A stretch of DNA of 64,000 nucleotides from Nocardioides marinus. GTDB lineage: Bacteria; Pseudomonadota; Alphaproteobacteria; Rhodobacterales; Rhodobacteraceae. The position numbers were made by a program, and so were the translations under genes. Location of the stretch: the NCBI GenBank assembly GCA_019801415.1, contig JAHVJD010000007.1:124001-188000 (forward strand), read 5' to 3'. The notes beneath the pieces are model-generated. The model searched no databases. It was not told the DNA's origin and worked only from the letters and a program-made list of their open reading frames with translations. This document shows positions 1 through 8,785 of the stretch, one piece after another. The first letter of the stretch is position 1. Every line of letters begins with the position of its first letter.

Positions 1-399
1 CTGGCGGGGTTCCCGCCCCCCATGTCACGCAGCCGTTTCCGGCTGGAGGTGGCGCGCGAGGGGAAGGGACATGTCTGGCGGCGCAGTTTCGCCCGGCACA
101 AGACCAGCTCGTTTCTGCAATACGATGCCCGTAGCGGCCGCGTGGTGGAGCGGTTTGGCCCGGTGGAGCTGGAACTGTCTGCAACCGCACGCGACGGTGC
201 CTTGATCATCACCATCGAACGCGCGCGGCTGTTCGGATTCGCCTTGCCGCCGTCTTTGTGTCCGCAAAGCACGGCAATGGAATATGAGACGCCCCAAGGC
301 AATCTGGGCTTCGATATATCAGCCAGCTTGCCGCGCATCGGCCTGCTGGTCCGCTATCACGGCTATCTGACCCTGCCGGAACTCGATCTGCGGCGTTAA
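1..399 (+). CDS. DUF4166 domain protein, C-terminal part (runs in from the left edge)
   Basis: The frame is open from base 1 through the ATG at 22 to the stop at 397-399, so this is probably the end of a longer gene that begins outside the window. The visible 130 or so residues look like DUF4166, a domain often found alone or fused behind an SDR or saccharopine-dehydrogenase-like module. The wording RRSFARHKTSSFLQ and the beta-rich tail ending in LDLRR fit that family. No catalytic residues can be named. The stop codon overlaps a candidate CtrA site. Confidence 0.6.
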   Translation: MAGFPPPMSRSRFRLEVAREGKGHVWRRSFARHKTSSFLQYDARSGRVVERFGPVELELSATARDGALIITIERARLFGFALPPSLCPQSTAMEYETPQGNLGFDISASLPRIGLLVRYHGYLTLPELDLRR

Positions 400-410
400 C
401 CATTCGCTAA
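396..410 (+). promoter_or_regulatory. Candidate CtrA binding site (TTAA-N7-CTAA)
   Basis: The sequence reads TTAACCATTCGCTAA, a TTAA half, seven bases and CTAA. It also contains the 8-mer TTAACCAT. The CtrA consensus in alphaproteobacteria is TTAA-N7-TTAA. The site overlaps the stop of the upstream gene and lies about 73 bp before the ATG at 483. Confidence 0.4.
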
Positions 411-482
411 CACTTTCGTTGCCTCGGGGCGTGTGGGGCGGGTAGGTCAGTGGCATTGCCCGTTGTCCATTCTGGGGGGAAG

Positions 483-797
483 ATGTCTGCTCATACTGAC
501 ATGACAGCCGCCTTGACGGCGCTTACGGACCGGCTCCGCGAGTTGAATGATCTGGTCACGGCCAATCATTTCATGGTCGAAGCGATGGCCAACCAGCAAG
601 ACCAGCTGAAGCAGATGAGCGTAACGGAAACGCGTGCGTTTCTGCGGCGTCAGGCACGGGAGAAGTTCCATCCGGAAACCGGTGATGCGCCGAACCCGGC
701 TGCCCTCGCCGTGCTGGAGGAAGTGTTGAGCCCCAATCAGCAAAGCGCCGAAATCATAGCCTTCCCCAAGGAAAGACAGCGCCGTATCGGCACTTGA
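483..797 (+). CDS. Conserved-looking small hypothetical protein
   Basis: This encodes 104 residues of unknown function. It is soluble, charged and probably helical, with no signal peptide or membrane segment. The N-terminal half (LTALTDRLRELNDLV) has heptad-like leucines that suggest a short coiled coil. The ATG at 483 is chosen because the G-rich run GGGGGGA lies just upstream; spacing is tight, and the in-frame ATG at 501 is the alternative. The candidate CtrA site upstream is the only regulatory hint. Confidence 0.6.
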   Translation: MSAHTDMTAALTALTDRLRELNDLVTANHFMVEAMANQQDQLKQMSVTETRAFLRRQAREKFHPETGDAPNPAALAVLEEVLSPNQQSAEIIAFPKERQRRIGT

Positions 798-947
798 CGC
801 GCTGAATTGCGGCTGTCGCCGTTGCCCGGGGCTTGTACCTGCCTACGCCAGCACAGATATACGAAATGTCACTTGCCGTGTAAGCCGCGCTGCGCCGATA
901 TTGGACAGGCGCGGCCTTGCCGTGCAGGCTCGGGTACGGAGGACGGA

Positions 948-1385
948 ATGGGCAAGATCAGCAAAATCATCAAAAGCGTTTGCTTCGCCGTTGTGCCGCT
1001 CGCCGCGGCCTGCACCCAGCCGCAGGGGAATGTCTTGCACACCATGCATGGCGCGCAGGTCCATCGACTGGAGGATGCGCGGTTTGAAGTGGTGCCGGAA
1101 ATCGGCGCCGTTCGGGATGCCTATTGGTGCGCGGCGGGGGAATACGCCCGCCGGGCCGGTGGCGCGGACTGGGGCGACCGGGTCTATGTCGCGCGCGGCC
1201 TCGGGCGCGGTGAGGCAGTGGATCGCAAGTCGACGGTGGTGTTCTCCCTTGTGCCGGTCGCCGGGGCGGAGCCGCAGCCCTGGCTGATGCGGGTGAACCG
1301 GTTCCGGCCGGGCGACTACCTGACGGTGCAGAGCGCCGAGCGGCGCTGCGAAAACCTGCGCCCCTTTGTCTGGAGCGCAACATGA
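948..1385 (+). CDS. Small putative lipoprotein, paralogue 1
   Basis: This encodes 145 residues. The N-terminus is a basic start, a hydrophobic stretch and a cysteine near residue 22 (VPLAAACTQ), which resembles a lipobox although Leu is at -4 rather than the preferred -3. The mature part contains YWCAAGEYARR and a second Cys in ERRCENL. Both motifs recur in the next gene, so the two form a tandem paralogous pair. The start is supported by GGAGGAC at 939-945. The stop overlaps the next ATG by 4 bp, so the two are translationally coupled. Function is unknown. Confidence 0.7.
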   Translation: MGKISKIIKSVCFAVVPLAAACTQPQGNVLHTMHGAQVHRLEDARFEVVPEIGAVRDAYWCAAGEYARRAGGADWGDRVYVARGLGRGEAVDRKSTVVFSLVPVAGAEPQPWLMRVNRFRPGDYLTVQSAERRCENLRPFVWSAT

Positions 1386-1867
1386 CACTGATCCGCAAAT
1401 TCCGAACCCTGGCCGCTGCTTCCATGGCGTTTGCCACGCTGCTCGCCTGCACCGTGCCCGAGCCGTCCCTGCAACCGCAGCCAGGCCCGCAGGCGCCGGT
1501 GCAAGCGCCGACCACCTTCGTGGCCATCAACGGCCTGACAGCCGTGTCGCTGCCAAATGGCATTGTCGAGATCAAGGGCCGAGCGGTTCGGCAGAAGGAT
1601 GAGTATTGGTGTGCGGTCGGCGATTATGCCCGCCGTGGCCTGCGGGTGCCGTGGAATACACGCATCCGGGTCGTGCGCGGCATCGGTGCCCCGGCCTCGG
1701 GCGGTGCGCGTTCCGCGGTCCAGTTCACCCTGACCCCGGACCCGGTCGCGGATCAGCCCAAGCAGTCCAACGTGATCACCGATATTCTGCGACCAGGGTA
1801 CAGCCGGAGCGTGACACATGCCTATGGCAATTGCCGGGACATGATTTTCCCGCACCCGTTTCGGTGA
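1382..1867 (+). CDS. Small putative lipoprotein, paralogue 2
   Basis: This encodes 161 residues with a clear lipoprotein signal ending in TLLACTVP, lipid-anchored Cys near residue 23. A Pro/Gln-rich linker follows (LQPQPGPQAPVQAP), then a domain sharing YWCAVGDYARR and a late Cys (YGNCRDM) with the gene before it. The ATG overlaps that gene's stop (ATGA). The two cysteines conserved between the paralogues may form a disulfide in the periplasm. Function is unknown. Confidence 0.75.
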   Translation: MTLIRKFRTLAAASMAFATLLACTVPEPSLQPQPGPQAPVQAPTTFVAINGLTAVSLPNGIVEIKGRAVRQKDEYWCAVGDYARRGLRVPWNTRIRVVRGIGAPASGGARSAVQFTLTPDPVADQPKQSNVITDILRPGYSRSVTHAYGNCRDMIFPHPFR

Positions 1868-1882
1868 AGGATGGCGGCTTGC

Positions 1883-2302
1883 ATGGCGCAGCATGAATTT
1901 GTCATCCGCACCCGCGGGCCGGGCCTTTATGAATTCACGGACGAGCTGCGCAGCTGGTTGCGCACAATCGGAATGGAGAGCGGTCTCTTGACCCTGTTCG
2001 TGCGCCACACCTCCTGCTCGCTGCTGGTGCAGGAAAACGCCGATCCCGACGTGCAGACCGATCTGCAGGCCTTCTTCAGCCGACTGGTGCCGCCGTCGGA
2101 TCATCCGTCCATGGCCTATCTGCGGCACACCTATGAGGGCCCGGACGATATGCCTGCGCATATCAAGGCAGCGATGATGCCGGTCAGCCTGTCGATCCCG
2201 GTCAGCGCCGGAGACCTGCTCCTGGGCACCTGGCAGGGGGTCTACCTGTTTGAGCACCGCAGTGCCGTGCACCATCGTCGGGTGGCCGCGCATTTGGCCT
2301 GA
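1883..2302 (+). CDS. YjbQ / UPF0047 family protein
   Basis: This encodes 139 residues from MAQHEF. It matches the YjbQ family, described as a secondary thiamine-phosphate synthase enzyme family. Typical motifs are FVRHTSCSLLVQENADPDV and the C-terminal GTWQGVYLFEHR. An in-frame ATG at 1871 would add four residues but lies directly on the only ribosome-binding-like GAAGG, so 1883 is preferred. The gene is cytosolic, and its physiological role is uncertain in the family as a whole. Confidence 0.88.
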   Translation: MAQHEFVIRTRGPGLYEFTDELRSWLRTIGMESGLLTLFVRHTSCSLLVQENADPDVQTDLQAFFSRLVPPSDHPSMAYLRHTYEGPDDMPAHIKAAMMPVSLSIPVSAGDLLLGTWQGVYLFEHRSAVHHRRVAAHLA

Positions 2303-2434
2303 GCGCGGGCGAACCTCTTTATCTTGCGGCCAGAAATCAACTCTACCCAAAGTCTGGAGGGTGGCCTATAGTTGTGGATAACCGGGCGAGGCCCGGCACA
2401 AATTACAGGCTGACAGGATTGAGGGAGCAGGCAG

Positions 2435-2902
2435 ATGCGCTGCCCATTTTGCGGAAACATAGACACTCAGGTCAAGGATTCGCGCCCGGCCGAGGATCAC
2501 GTATCGATCCGGCGGCGGCGGTTCTGCCCGGCCTGTGGAGGGCGTTTCACCACCTATGAGCGGGTGCAGCTGCGCGACCTCGTGGTGATCAAGACCAACG
2601 GCAAGCGCGAGGATTTCGACCGCGACAAGCTGGAGCGCTCGATCCGCATCTCGATGCAGAAACGTCCCATCGAACCCGATCGCATCGACCAGATGATCTC
2701 TGGGATCGTGCGGCGGCTGGAGAGCATGGGCGAGACCGATATCCCGTCCAAGCGGATCGGTGAGATCGTGATGGAGGCCCTGGCCCGCATCGATACCGTC
2801 GCCTATGTGCGGTTTGCCAGCGTCTACAAGAATTTCCAGGCAGCAGATGATTTCGAGGACTTCGTCCACGAGCTGCGCCCGCCAGTCGCGCCGGAAGAAT
2901 AA
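2435..2902 (+). CDS. nrdR: Transcriptional repressor NrdR
   Basis: This encodes 155 residues, the usual NrdR length. An N-terminal zinc ribbon (MRCPFCG and [10 protein letters not shown], two CxxC pairs) is followed by an ATP-cone domain from about residue 49. NrdR represses ribonucleotide reductase genes in response to nucleotide levels. The stop TAA shares a base with the ribD start (TAATG), so the two are coupled. nrdR before ribD is a common arrangement in Proteobacteria. Confidence 0.96.
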   Translation: MRCPFCGNIDTQVKDSRPAEDHVSIRRRRFCPACGGRFTTYERVQLRDLVVIKTNGKREDFDRDKLERSIRISMQKRPIEPDRIDQMISGIVRRLESMGETDIPSKRIGEIVMEALARIDTVAYVRFASVYKNFQAADDFEDFVHELRPPVAPEE

Positions 2903-3999
2903 TGGACAGCGATCATCGTTTCATGGCCTTGGCCCTGTCCTTGGGGCGACGCGGCCAGGGCAACTGCTGGCCGAATCCGGCGGTGGGTTGCGTGATCGTC
3001 AAGGAGGGCCGGGTGGTCGGCCGGGGCTGGACCAATCCCGGTGGTCGTCCGCATGCCGAGACCGAGGCGCTTGCACAGGCAGGCGAGGCCGCGCGGGGTG
3101 CCACCGCCTATGTCACGCTCGAACCCTGTTCCCATCAGGGCAAGACCCCGCCCTGTGCGCAGGCGCTGATCGACGCCGGGCTGGCACGGGTCGTCGCCGC
3201 CATCGAGGACAGCGATCCACGGGTGTCCGGTCAGGGTTTCCAGATGCTGCGCGACGCCGGGATCGAGGTCACCACGGGGGTTCTGGGCGGCCAGGCGGCG
3301 CGCGATCATGCCGGCTTCTTCCTGAAAACCGAACAGGGGCGTCCGCTGGTGACGCTGAAGCTGGCGAGCAGTTTCGACGGGCGCATCGCCACCGGCTCGG
3401 GCCAGAGCAAATGGATCACCGGACCCGAGGCACGTCGCGTGGTGCACGCGATGCGCGCCCGCCATGATGCCGTGATGGTGGGCGGCGGTACCGCGCGGGC
3501 GGATGACCCGTCGCTGACGGTGCGCGACCTCGGGGTTGAACAGCAGCCGGTCCGGGTGGTGATTTCCCGCCATCTCGACCTGCCGTTGATGGGGCAACTG
3601 GCGCGTACGGCGCGGGATGTGCCTGTCTGGCTTTGCCACGGCCATGGGGCCGACCCCGAGCGCATCCAGGCCTGGGAGGGGCTGGGTGCCCGGTTGATCC
3701 CATGCGCCTCGCATGGGGTGCAGCTGGATGCCTCGGACGTATTGCAGCAGCTGGGGCAGGCCGGGCTGACCCGCGTGTTCTGCGAGGGCGGCAGCGCGCT
3801 GGCGGCCTCGCTCCTTGCCTTTGACCTGGTGGATGAGCTGATCGGCTTCACCGCCGGGTTGGGAATCGGTGCCGAAGGGCTGCCGTCGATCGGTGCGCTG
3901 GGAATTGGTCGGCTTGAAGAGGCGCCGCGTTTCGACCTGGTCGAGACCCGTCCGGTCGGCACCGACATCCTGCACCGCTGGACCCGCGCCCTGCGCTGA
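2902..3999 (+). CDS. ribD: Bifunctional riboflavin biosynthesis deaminase/reductase RibD
   Basis: This encodes 365 residues. The N-terminal cytidine-deaminase-like domain carries HAETEAL and PCSHQGKTPPC, the zinc-binding His and two Cys. The C-terminal reductase domain starts around residue 148 (VTLKLASSFDGRIATG). The protein deaminates and then reduces the pyrimidine intermediate made by GTP cyclohydrolase II. It overlaps nrdR by one base. It is separated from ribE-ribB-ribH by the capsule genes, which lie on the opposite strand. Confidence 0.96.
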   Translation: MDSDHRFMALALSLGRRGQGNCWPNPAVGCVIVKEGRVVGRGWTNPGGRPHAETEALAQAGEAARGATAYVTLEPCSHQGKTPPCAQALIDAGLARVVAAIEDSDPRVSGQGFQMLRDAGIEVTTGVLGGQAARDHAGFFLKTEQGRPLVTLKLASSFDGRIATGSGQSKWITGPEARRVVHAMRARHDAVMVGGGTARADDPSLTVRDLGVEQQPVRVVISRHLDLPLMGQLARTARDVPVWLCHGHGADPERIQAWEGLGARLIPCASHGVQLDASDVLQQLGQAGLTRVFCEGGSALAASLLAFDLVDELIGFTAGLGIGAEGLPSIGALGIGRLEEAPRFDLVETRPVGTDILHRWTRALR

Positions 4000-4096
4000 C
4001 GGCTGCACGCGGGCCTTCTGCCCGAGCTGGCGTCAGAAAGGCGTTAGTCGGCGCAGACGCGCGTGCTTGCGAAAATCCTGCCTCAGCCTCGCTGCC

Positions 4097-6109
4097 TCAG
4101 CGCCAGAGGTGCGCATGCGTGGCAAACAGTCCCTGCAGCTTGGCCAGCAGCCGGTTGCCATGTCCGGGGTGGGGCAGCGTGCCGTCTCGCAGGCGTCGCA
4201 CCGCGACCTCGACCGGGCAGGCCTCCCCCGTTACCGGGTCGAAGTAACGCGGATAGTCAATCAGCGCCGCATGGACCAGCCCGGTCAGCGAGACCTGCGC
4301 ATTGCGCCAGGGCGGCGCTGCCGCCTGGTCGCGGGTCAGCCCCCAGCCAGCGTAGAACGGCATCCCCAACGTGGTGACCTGCACCCCGCGCAGCAGCGCC
4401 TCGAATCCCAGCAGCGAGGTCATCGTCCAGACCTCCTGAACCGTGTCCAGCAGCGCGGCAGGGTCGGCATGGGTTGCCACCACATCGGCGAGGCCCTCCG
4501 CGTCGATCGCGCCGCGGCGCAGGCCGGCTTCCACGTCCGGATGCGGTTTGTAGACGATGACGGCCTCCGGGTTGGCAGCGCGGGTGGCCTGCAGCAGGGC
4601 GAGGTTGCTGCGCACCTCTGTCGCGCCACAGAGGATCGAGGCGTCATCCTCCACTTGCCCCGGCACCAGGATGCGGTGACCCTGGGGCAGGGGCGGGCAA
4701 TGCCCGCCGAGATTGTATTTCGTCAGCTGGCCATCGATCAGGTCGGCGATCAGCCGCTCGGCCCGTCGCTCCTGTGCCGCGCTCAGGCGGGCGCGCCGGG
4801 CAACCAGCTGATCGAGGTCCGATGGCTGGCGCGGATCGTAGTAGATCCCCCGGCTGTCCGTGACCAGCGACAGCGGTGGCACCAGCTCGGCCCCAAGTCC
4901 GCGCGAACGCAGGAAGCCGTCTTCTATGCGAACGGATTGGGCATCCGCGGGTGTCGCCTGGCCAGCCCAGATCATGCGCCTGCGCCCCGTTCGCTCCGCC
5001 GCGTCGGGGGCATCGGAAAACCGCACCCGCTTTTCCGCACCGAAGAAGCGTTGCAACGGTTTGCGCTTCCACAGCCGCATCTCGGCGGCGACCCAGCCGT
5101 GCCGGTCCCGCCGCCACGCGCGGGCCTGTGCGTCAAGGTTGTTGAGCACGGTTTCCAGCGGGCACAGTTGGTCGCTAAACGGGTCATACCACGTCGGGTA
5201 GAGGATCATGGCGGCGGCAAACAGCTGCGCGCGCGTGAGCCGTCTGCTGCGCCGTGCCGGTGGCCGGTCGTCGATGGTCAGCCCCCAACCCGCATAGAAA
5301 GGCTGGCCAAAGACCCGTGGCCGGTGACCGGCGAGGATGGCCTCGAAGCCAAGTTGCGAGGACACCGTGTAAACGCCGACAGCCCCTTCCAGCAGCGCCC
5401 AGGGAGAGGGGGAGCCTGTATAGAACTCCACGCGGCCCTGCGCATCCGTCGCCTCATAGTAGCCAGATCGGAAGCCGTGCAGGGTTTCCGGATGGGTTTT
5501 GACAAGCACCCGTGCGCCGGGGTGTTCCTCCTGGGCATAGGCCAGCATTTCCAGAAACCGCGCCCGATCGGCGCCCGAGGCCCGCACGGAGGCATCGTCC
5601 CGGGCCTGGTCCACGACCAGCACATAACCGGGGTCAGGCACCGCTGTGGCAGGATCAAAGGCGTTGTACTTGCTCAGATGCGTCTCCTGCAGCCGGGCGA
5701 TGGCATCGCGGGCCCGTTGCAGCAGGTGGGTATCGTCCAGTGGATGGGTGTTCAGCAGCCGCTCCAGATCGGAGGGCTGGCTGGCGTCGAAATGCACACC
5801 GCTGCGGTCAAGCAGCAACCCGGCGGGCGGCTCGCCCGCCCGGCCCGGGTGCAGCGAACGCAGGAACGCATCCTCGATTCGCAGCACGCCGCAACCTCGC
5901 CGGGCCGCCACCGCCAGGCCGCGCCCCGAAGTGGGGGAGGCTCCCCAGACGCCAACCAGATCCTCGGCACCCGGCCGACCGAGCCTGATGCCGTAGCCCG
6001 CCAGCTGCAGGATGCGCCGCAGACGCCGCTGGGTCAGAAAACCGCCGTTGTAAACAAAAAGCCGGGATGCAGCGCTCCCGGCTTCCTGTTGACCTGCGGT
6101 CAGGGTCAT
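4097..6109 (-). CDS. kpsC: Capsule polysaccharide beta-Kdo transferase KpsC
   Basis: This encodes 670 residues, close to E. coli KpsC. Two homologous halves are visible. The first has KTHPE and FYAGWGLT, the second has KPHPD and FYAGWGLT. This matches the dual glycosyltransferase architecture of KpsC, which extends the poly-Kdo linker on the lipid anchor of group-2-type capsules at the inner membrane. RIEDAFLRS and RIEDGFLRS are repeated too. The ATG overlaps the stop of the export gene upstream by 4 bp. A terminator-like hairpin sits inside codons 9-18, so the true start or level of read-through deserves attention. Confidence 0.93.
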   Translation of the reverse strand: MTLTAGQQEAGSAASRLFVYNGGFLTQRRLRRILQLAGYGIRLGRPGAEDLVGVWGASPTSGRGLAVAARRGCGVLRIEDAFLRSLHPGRAGEPPAGLLLDRSGVHFDASQPSDLERLLNTHPLDDTHLLQRARDAIARLQETHLSKYNAFDPATAVPDPGYVLVVDQARDDASVRASGADRARFLEMLAYAQEEHPGARVLVKTHPETLHGFRSGYYEATDAQGRVEFYTGSPSPWALLEGAVGVYTVSSQLGFEAILAGHRPRVFGQPFYAGWGLTIDDRPPARRSRRLTRAQLFAAAMILYPTWYDPFSDQLCPLETVLNNLDAQARAWRRDRHGWVAAEMRLWKRKPLQRFFGAEKRVRFSDAPDAAERTGRRRMIWAGQATPADAQSVRIEDGFLRSRGLGAELVPPLSLVTDSRGIYYDPRQPSDLDQLVARRARLSAAQERRAERLIADLIDGQLTKYNLGGHCPPLPQGHRILVPGQVEDDASILCGATEVRSNLALLQATRAANPEAVIVYKPHPDVEAGLRRGAIDAEGLADVVATHADPAALLDTVQEVWTMTSLLGFEALLRGVQVTTLGMPFYAGWGLTRDQAAAPPWRNAQVSLTGLVHAALIDYPRYFDPVTGEACPVEVAVRRLRDGTLPHPGHGNRLLAKLQGLFATHAHLWR
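6051..6084 (-). terminator. Terminator-like hairpin inside the 5' end of kpsC
   Basis: On the minus strand AAGCCGGGA pairs perfectly with TCCCGGCTT (plus 6059-6067 and 6076-6084, 8-base loop), followed by a T-rich tail reading CTTTTTGTTT. It lies 25-58 bases after the kpsC ATG and just beyond the stop of the export gene, so it could end or attenuate the upstream transcript. Confidence 0.6.
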
Positions 6110-7236
6110 TCAAATACGGCCGCGGTACTGGAGACCGACGCCACCGGCGACACCAGCAGCGAAATCGTCTTGGTCCACTGGGTGTAGGGCGCTTCGGTGA
6201 CATAGAGGGTGTCATCATCGCGGATCACGAAGTCGCGGGCGATGAACAGGCCGTTGGGTTGGGTCAGGTTCAGCACGTAAACCATGCGTTGCGCGCCGAT
6301 CAGATCGTCACGTCCCAGCACCTGATTGGCAATCTCGGCCGGCTCGTTGCGCAGCACGAAGACGCCGGTGGGGTCCGACGCGGTCGAGATCAGCCCGCCG
6401 ACCTGGGCGATGGCTTCCAGTGCCGACAGGTCCTTGCTCTCGAACGGAACCCGTGCCTGGGCGGAGGTTGCGCCAAGCGCGGTGAAGGATCGGGTGTCTT
6501 CTTCGACAAGGATGCGGTCGCCGCCGCGCAGGGCGATGTCCAGCTCGGGGTGGTCGAACAGGTCCTGGAACCAGATCTTGCCCTTCTCCTTGCCACGGAT
6601 CACGGTGACCTGGGCGATTTCGGGCTGGATCGTCACGCCGCCGGCATTGGCCAGCATCGCCGACAGGGTGCGGGTCGGGCGCTCGATCGGGTAGACGCCC
6701 TGGCCTCCGACGGCCCCTGTCAGGCTGACGGTTGCCCCGTCGCCGGCCAGACGACGCACCTGCACCTGCGGATCCGGTGTCTGGTCTTCCAGCTTCTTGG
6801 TGATGGTTGCGCGCAGCTGCTCGGGGGTATTGCCCGCCGCGCGCAGGCGACCTGCGTAGGGCACGAAGATATAGCCGGCGCTGTCGACCTGGACTTCCTC
6901 CAGCAGCGTGGAGTTGGTTGCCTCGGCGGCCAGCAGCCCGTCATCGACGTTTTCCCATACCGTCAGCCCCAGCACGTCGCCCGGGCGGATGGTGTCGGAG
7001 GTCAGCCGACCTGCGGTGATCAGGGATTGCGGGAATCCCAGCGCCGGGGCCACCGCGGTGGCGCGGGCGACACGGTCATTGACCGAAACGATGAAGGCAT
7101 CGCCTTCGCGTTGGACAGAGCCCGCGAAGATCTGGCGTTTGTTGGGGCCGACTTTGGGCAAGCCGCAGGACGCGGCCAAGGCCACGGCAGCCAGCAACGC
7201 CACGGGACGCGCCCAGCGAAGGGGTACGGATTTCAC
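6106..7236 (-). CDS. Wza/KpsD-type polysaccharide export lipoprotein
   Basis: This encodes 376 residues from a GTG at 7236, which is preceded by GAGGAG at 8 bases and gives a short lipoprotein signal ending in VALAASCGLP. A TTG at 7272 would add 12 residues and lacks that site. A polysaccharide-export domain (GDVLGLTVWENVDDG) is followed by SLBB-type repeats. The family forms the outer-membrane pore that releases capsule or exopolysaccharide. It lies between kpsS and kpsC on the same strand and overlaps kpsC by 4 bp. Confidence 0.88.
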   Translation of the reverse strand: MKSVPLRWARPVALLAAVALAASCGLPKVGPNKRQIFAGSVQREGDAFIVSVNDRVARATAVAPALGFPQSLITAGRLTSDTIRPGDVLGLTVWENVDDGLLAAEATNSTLLEEVQVDSAGYIFVPYAGRLRAAGNTPEQLRATITKKLEDQTPDPQVQVRRLAGDGATVSLTGAVGGQGVYPIERPTRTLSAMLANAGGVTIQPEIAQVTVIRGKEKGKIWFQDLFDHPELDIALRGGDRILVEEDTRSFTALGATSAQARVPFESKDLSALEAIAQVGGLISTASDPTGVFVLRNEPAEIANQVLGRDDLIGAQRMVYVLNLTQPNGLFIARDFVIRDDDTLYVTEAPYTQWTKTISLLVSPVASVSSTAAVFE

Positions 7237-7331
7237 TGCTCGGTCTCCTCGACCAATTGATGTTTGCCTCAAGTTTTAGGGGCAAGTTAAACGCGTCACT
7301 GGGAAAAATCCAGCCTTGGGTTGGCCGCGGT

Positions 7332-8624
7332 TCAGGTCACCACGCGCAACTGTTGCCGCGGAGCCGCTGTGCCGAGGCGCAGCGCGTCGTAGGGATCTTC
7401 GTCGGCCAACATCATATCGGTGACCTGGCGCAGCAACTGGCGCCGCCCCTTGCGTGAGTAAAAGCCGCCGGGAACCTGCGAGGTTTCCAGCAGGAAGCGG
7501 CGGTAATCCTTGTAGGCGCGGGCGTCCGGACGGCTCGCCTTGCCGAAGAATTCGGCCAGCGGCTGTTCCGAGACGAACTCCGGTTTGCCATAGACGGCGC
7601 GTCCGAAGATCCGCAGCGGGATGCCGCGCCACAAGACCTGCTGGCCCGCGGTGGAGTTGACGGTGACAGCGCTGCGCGCTTCGTTCAACAGCTGCGCCAG
7701 TTTGCCGCCGCGCACATAATGGACCCGGTCGGCGATCCCATGCTCGCGGGCGAGGCGGCGCAGGGTGCGACGGACCTGGGCGCGGCCGTCCTCGAGCGGG
7801 TGGGCCTTGATGACAAGATGGTGATGGCGCGGTGCGCCCTCGGCAAAGCCACGGATCACCTCGGCGAGGAATTCGCCCATGCTGGCAAAAGGCGAATGCA
7901 TCTGAAAGGCGCTGTCATGCTCCAGTTGCAGCAGCGCCAGATGATAGGGAAAGCCACCGTTTCGGATGCGCCACTCTGCCAGCCGCCGTTCCAGGGCCTG
8001 AATCGGCATCAGCAACAGCCGTTTCAGGTAGAGGCGGAATTCCTTGGTGACGGTCAGGGCGCGATGGGGCCGGAAATTGCGATAGCCCTGGTTCAAGAAC
8101 ATCACGAAGCCATGATAGAGCGCCCCGTAGAAGATATGCTGTCGCATGTCACCCCAATGCGCCGGAGGCAGCGGGGTCTCCAGATCGCACCGGGCCAGCG
8201 CCTCCTGCATCTGCGCCACATCCAGTTCCATCAGGCGGGAGTGGCCATTGGCGCCGCCGCGCTCATAGGTCACCCAGAAGGGCCGCAGATAGCCTTCCTC
8301 GAAGACATGCACGGTGAGGCCGCGCGCCCGTGCGGCCACCACGGCGGCGGCGTGGATGGGGCGGGTGTCGCCGTATAGCACGATGTCCGTGATGCGGCGC
8401 TGGTCCAGCAGGGTGCACAGGAACTCAGGCCACTCCTGCGGTTGTCCGGTGAAAGGCACGTAGCTGGCCTTGTCGCGCCAGAACGCGTGATCCCCGGCGT
8501 TGAACCCGACCCGGACCACCTCGCAGTCAGCCGATTTCAGCATGCGGCCAAGGGCTGCAAAAAACGGCCCGTGCGGGCCTTGCAGAAACAGGAAGCGTCT
8601 CGGGGTCATGGGTTGGTTCGGCAT
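7332..8624 (-). CDS. kpsS: Capsule polysaccharide Kdo transferase KpsS
   Basis: This encodes 430 residues of the KpsS family: start FLFLQGPHGPFF, central HVFEEGYLRPFWVTYE, and late IKAHPLEDGR and TVNSTAGQQVL. KpsS adds the first Kdo to phosphatidylglycerol, which KpsC then extends. It is first in the minus-strand run kpsS, export lipoprotein, kpsC. No kpsM/T transporter or synthesis genes are in the window. The ATG at 8624 is used; an internal ATG at 8609 is possible, and neither has a strong ribosome-binding site. Confidence 0.92.
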   Translation of the reverse strand: MPNQPMTPRRFLFLQGPHGPFFAALGRMLKSADCEVVRVGFNAGDHAFWRDKASYVPFTGQPQEWPEFLCTLLDQRRITDIVLYGDTRPIHAAAVVAARARGLTVHVFEEGYLRPFWVTYERGGANGHSRLMELDVAQMQEALARCDLETPLPPAHWGDMRQHIFYGALYHGFVMFLNQGYRNFRPHRALTVTKEFRLYLKRLLLMPIQALERRLAEWRIRNGGFPYHLALLQLEHDSAFQMHSPFASMGEFLAEVIRGFAEGAPRHHHLVIKAHPLEDGRAQVRRTLRRLAREHGIADRVHYVRGGKLAQLLNEARSAVTVNSTAGQQVLWRGIPLRIFGRAVYGKPEFVSEQPLAEFFGKASRPDARAYKDYRRFLLETSQVPGGFYSRKGRRQLLRQVTDMMLADEDPYDALRLGTAAPRQQLRVVT

Positions 8625-8785
8625 CTCGGTCGGCAGAATACTGTGGCGGTCTCAAGCTGTGGTTAACAATTGACTGGGGCGAAACTATGACTGGACGTCG
8701 GGCAAAGGCAAGCCGGGGCTTGTGAAGGGCGCGTGGCTTGGCTACCTCTGCCAGTGACAGATCTATCACCGGCAGGAGCGGACCC

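Noticed and set aside
3869-6187. 772-codon open frame on the plus strand opposite kpsC
   Set aside because: It overlaps the end of ribD and all of kpsC, has no family features or ribosome site, and is explained by high GC.
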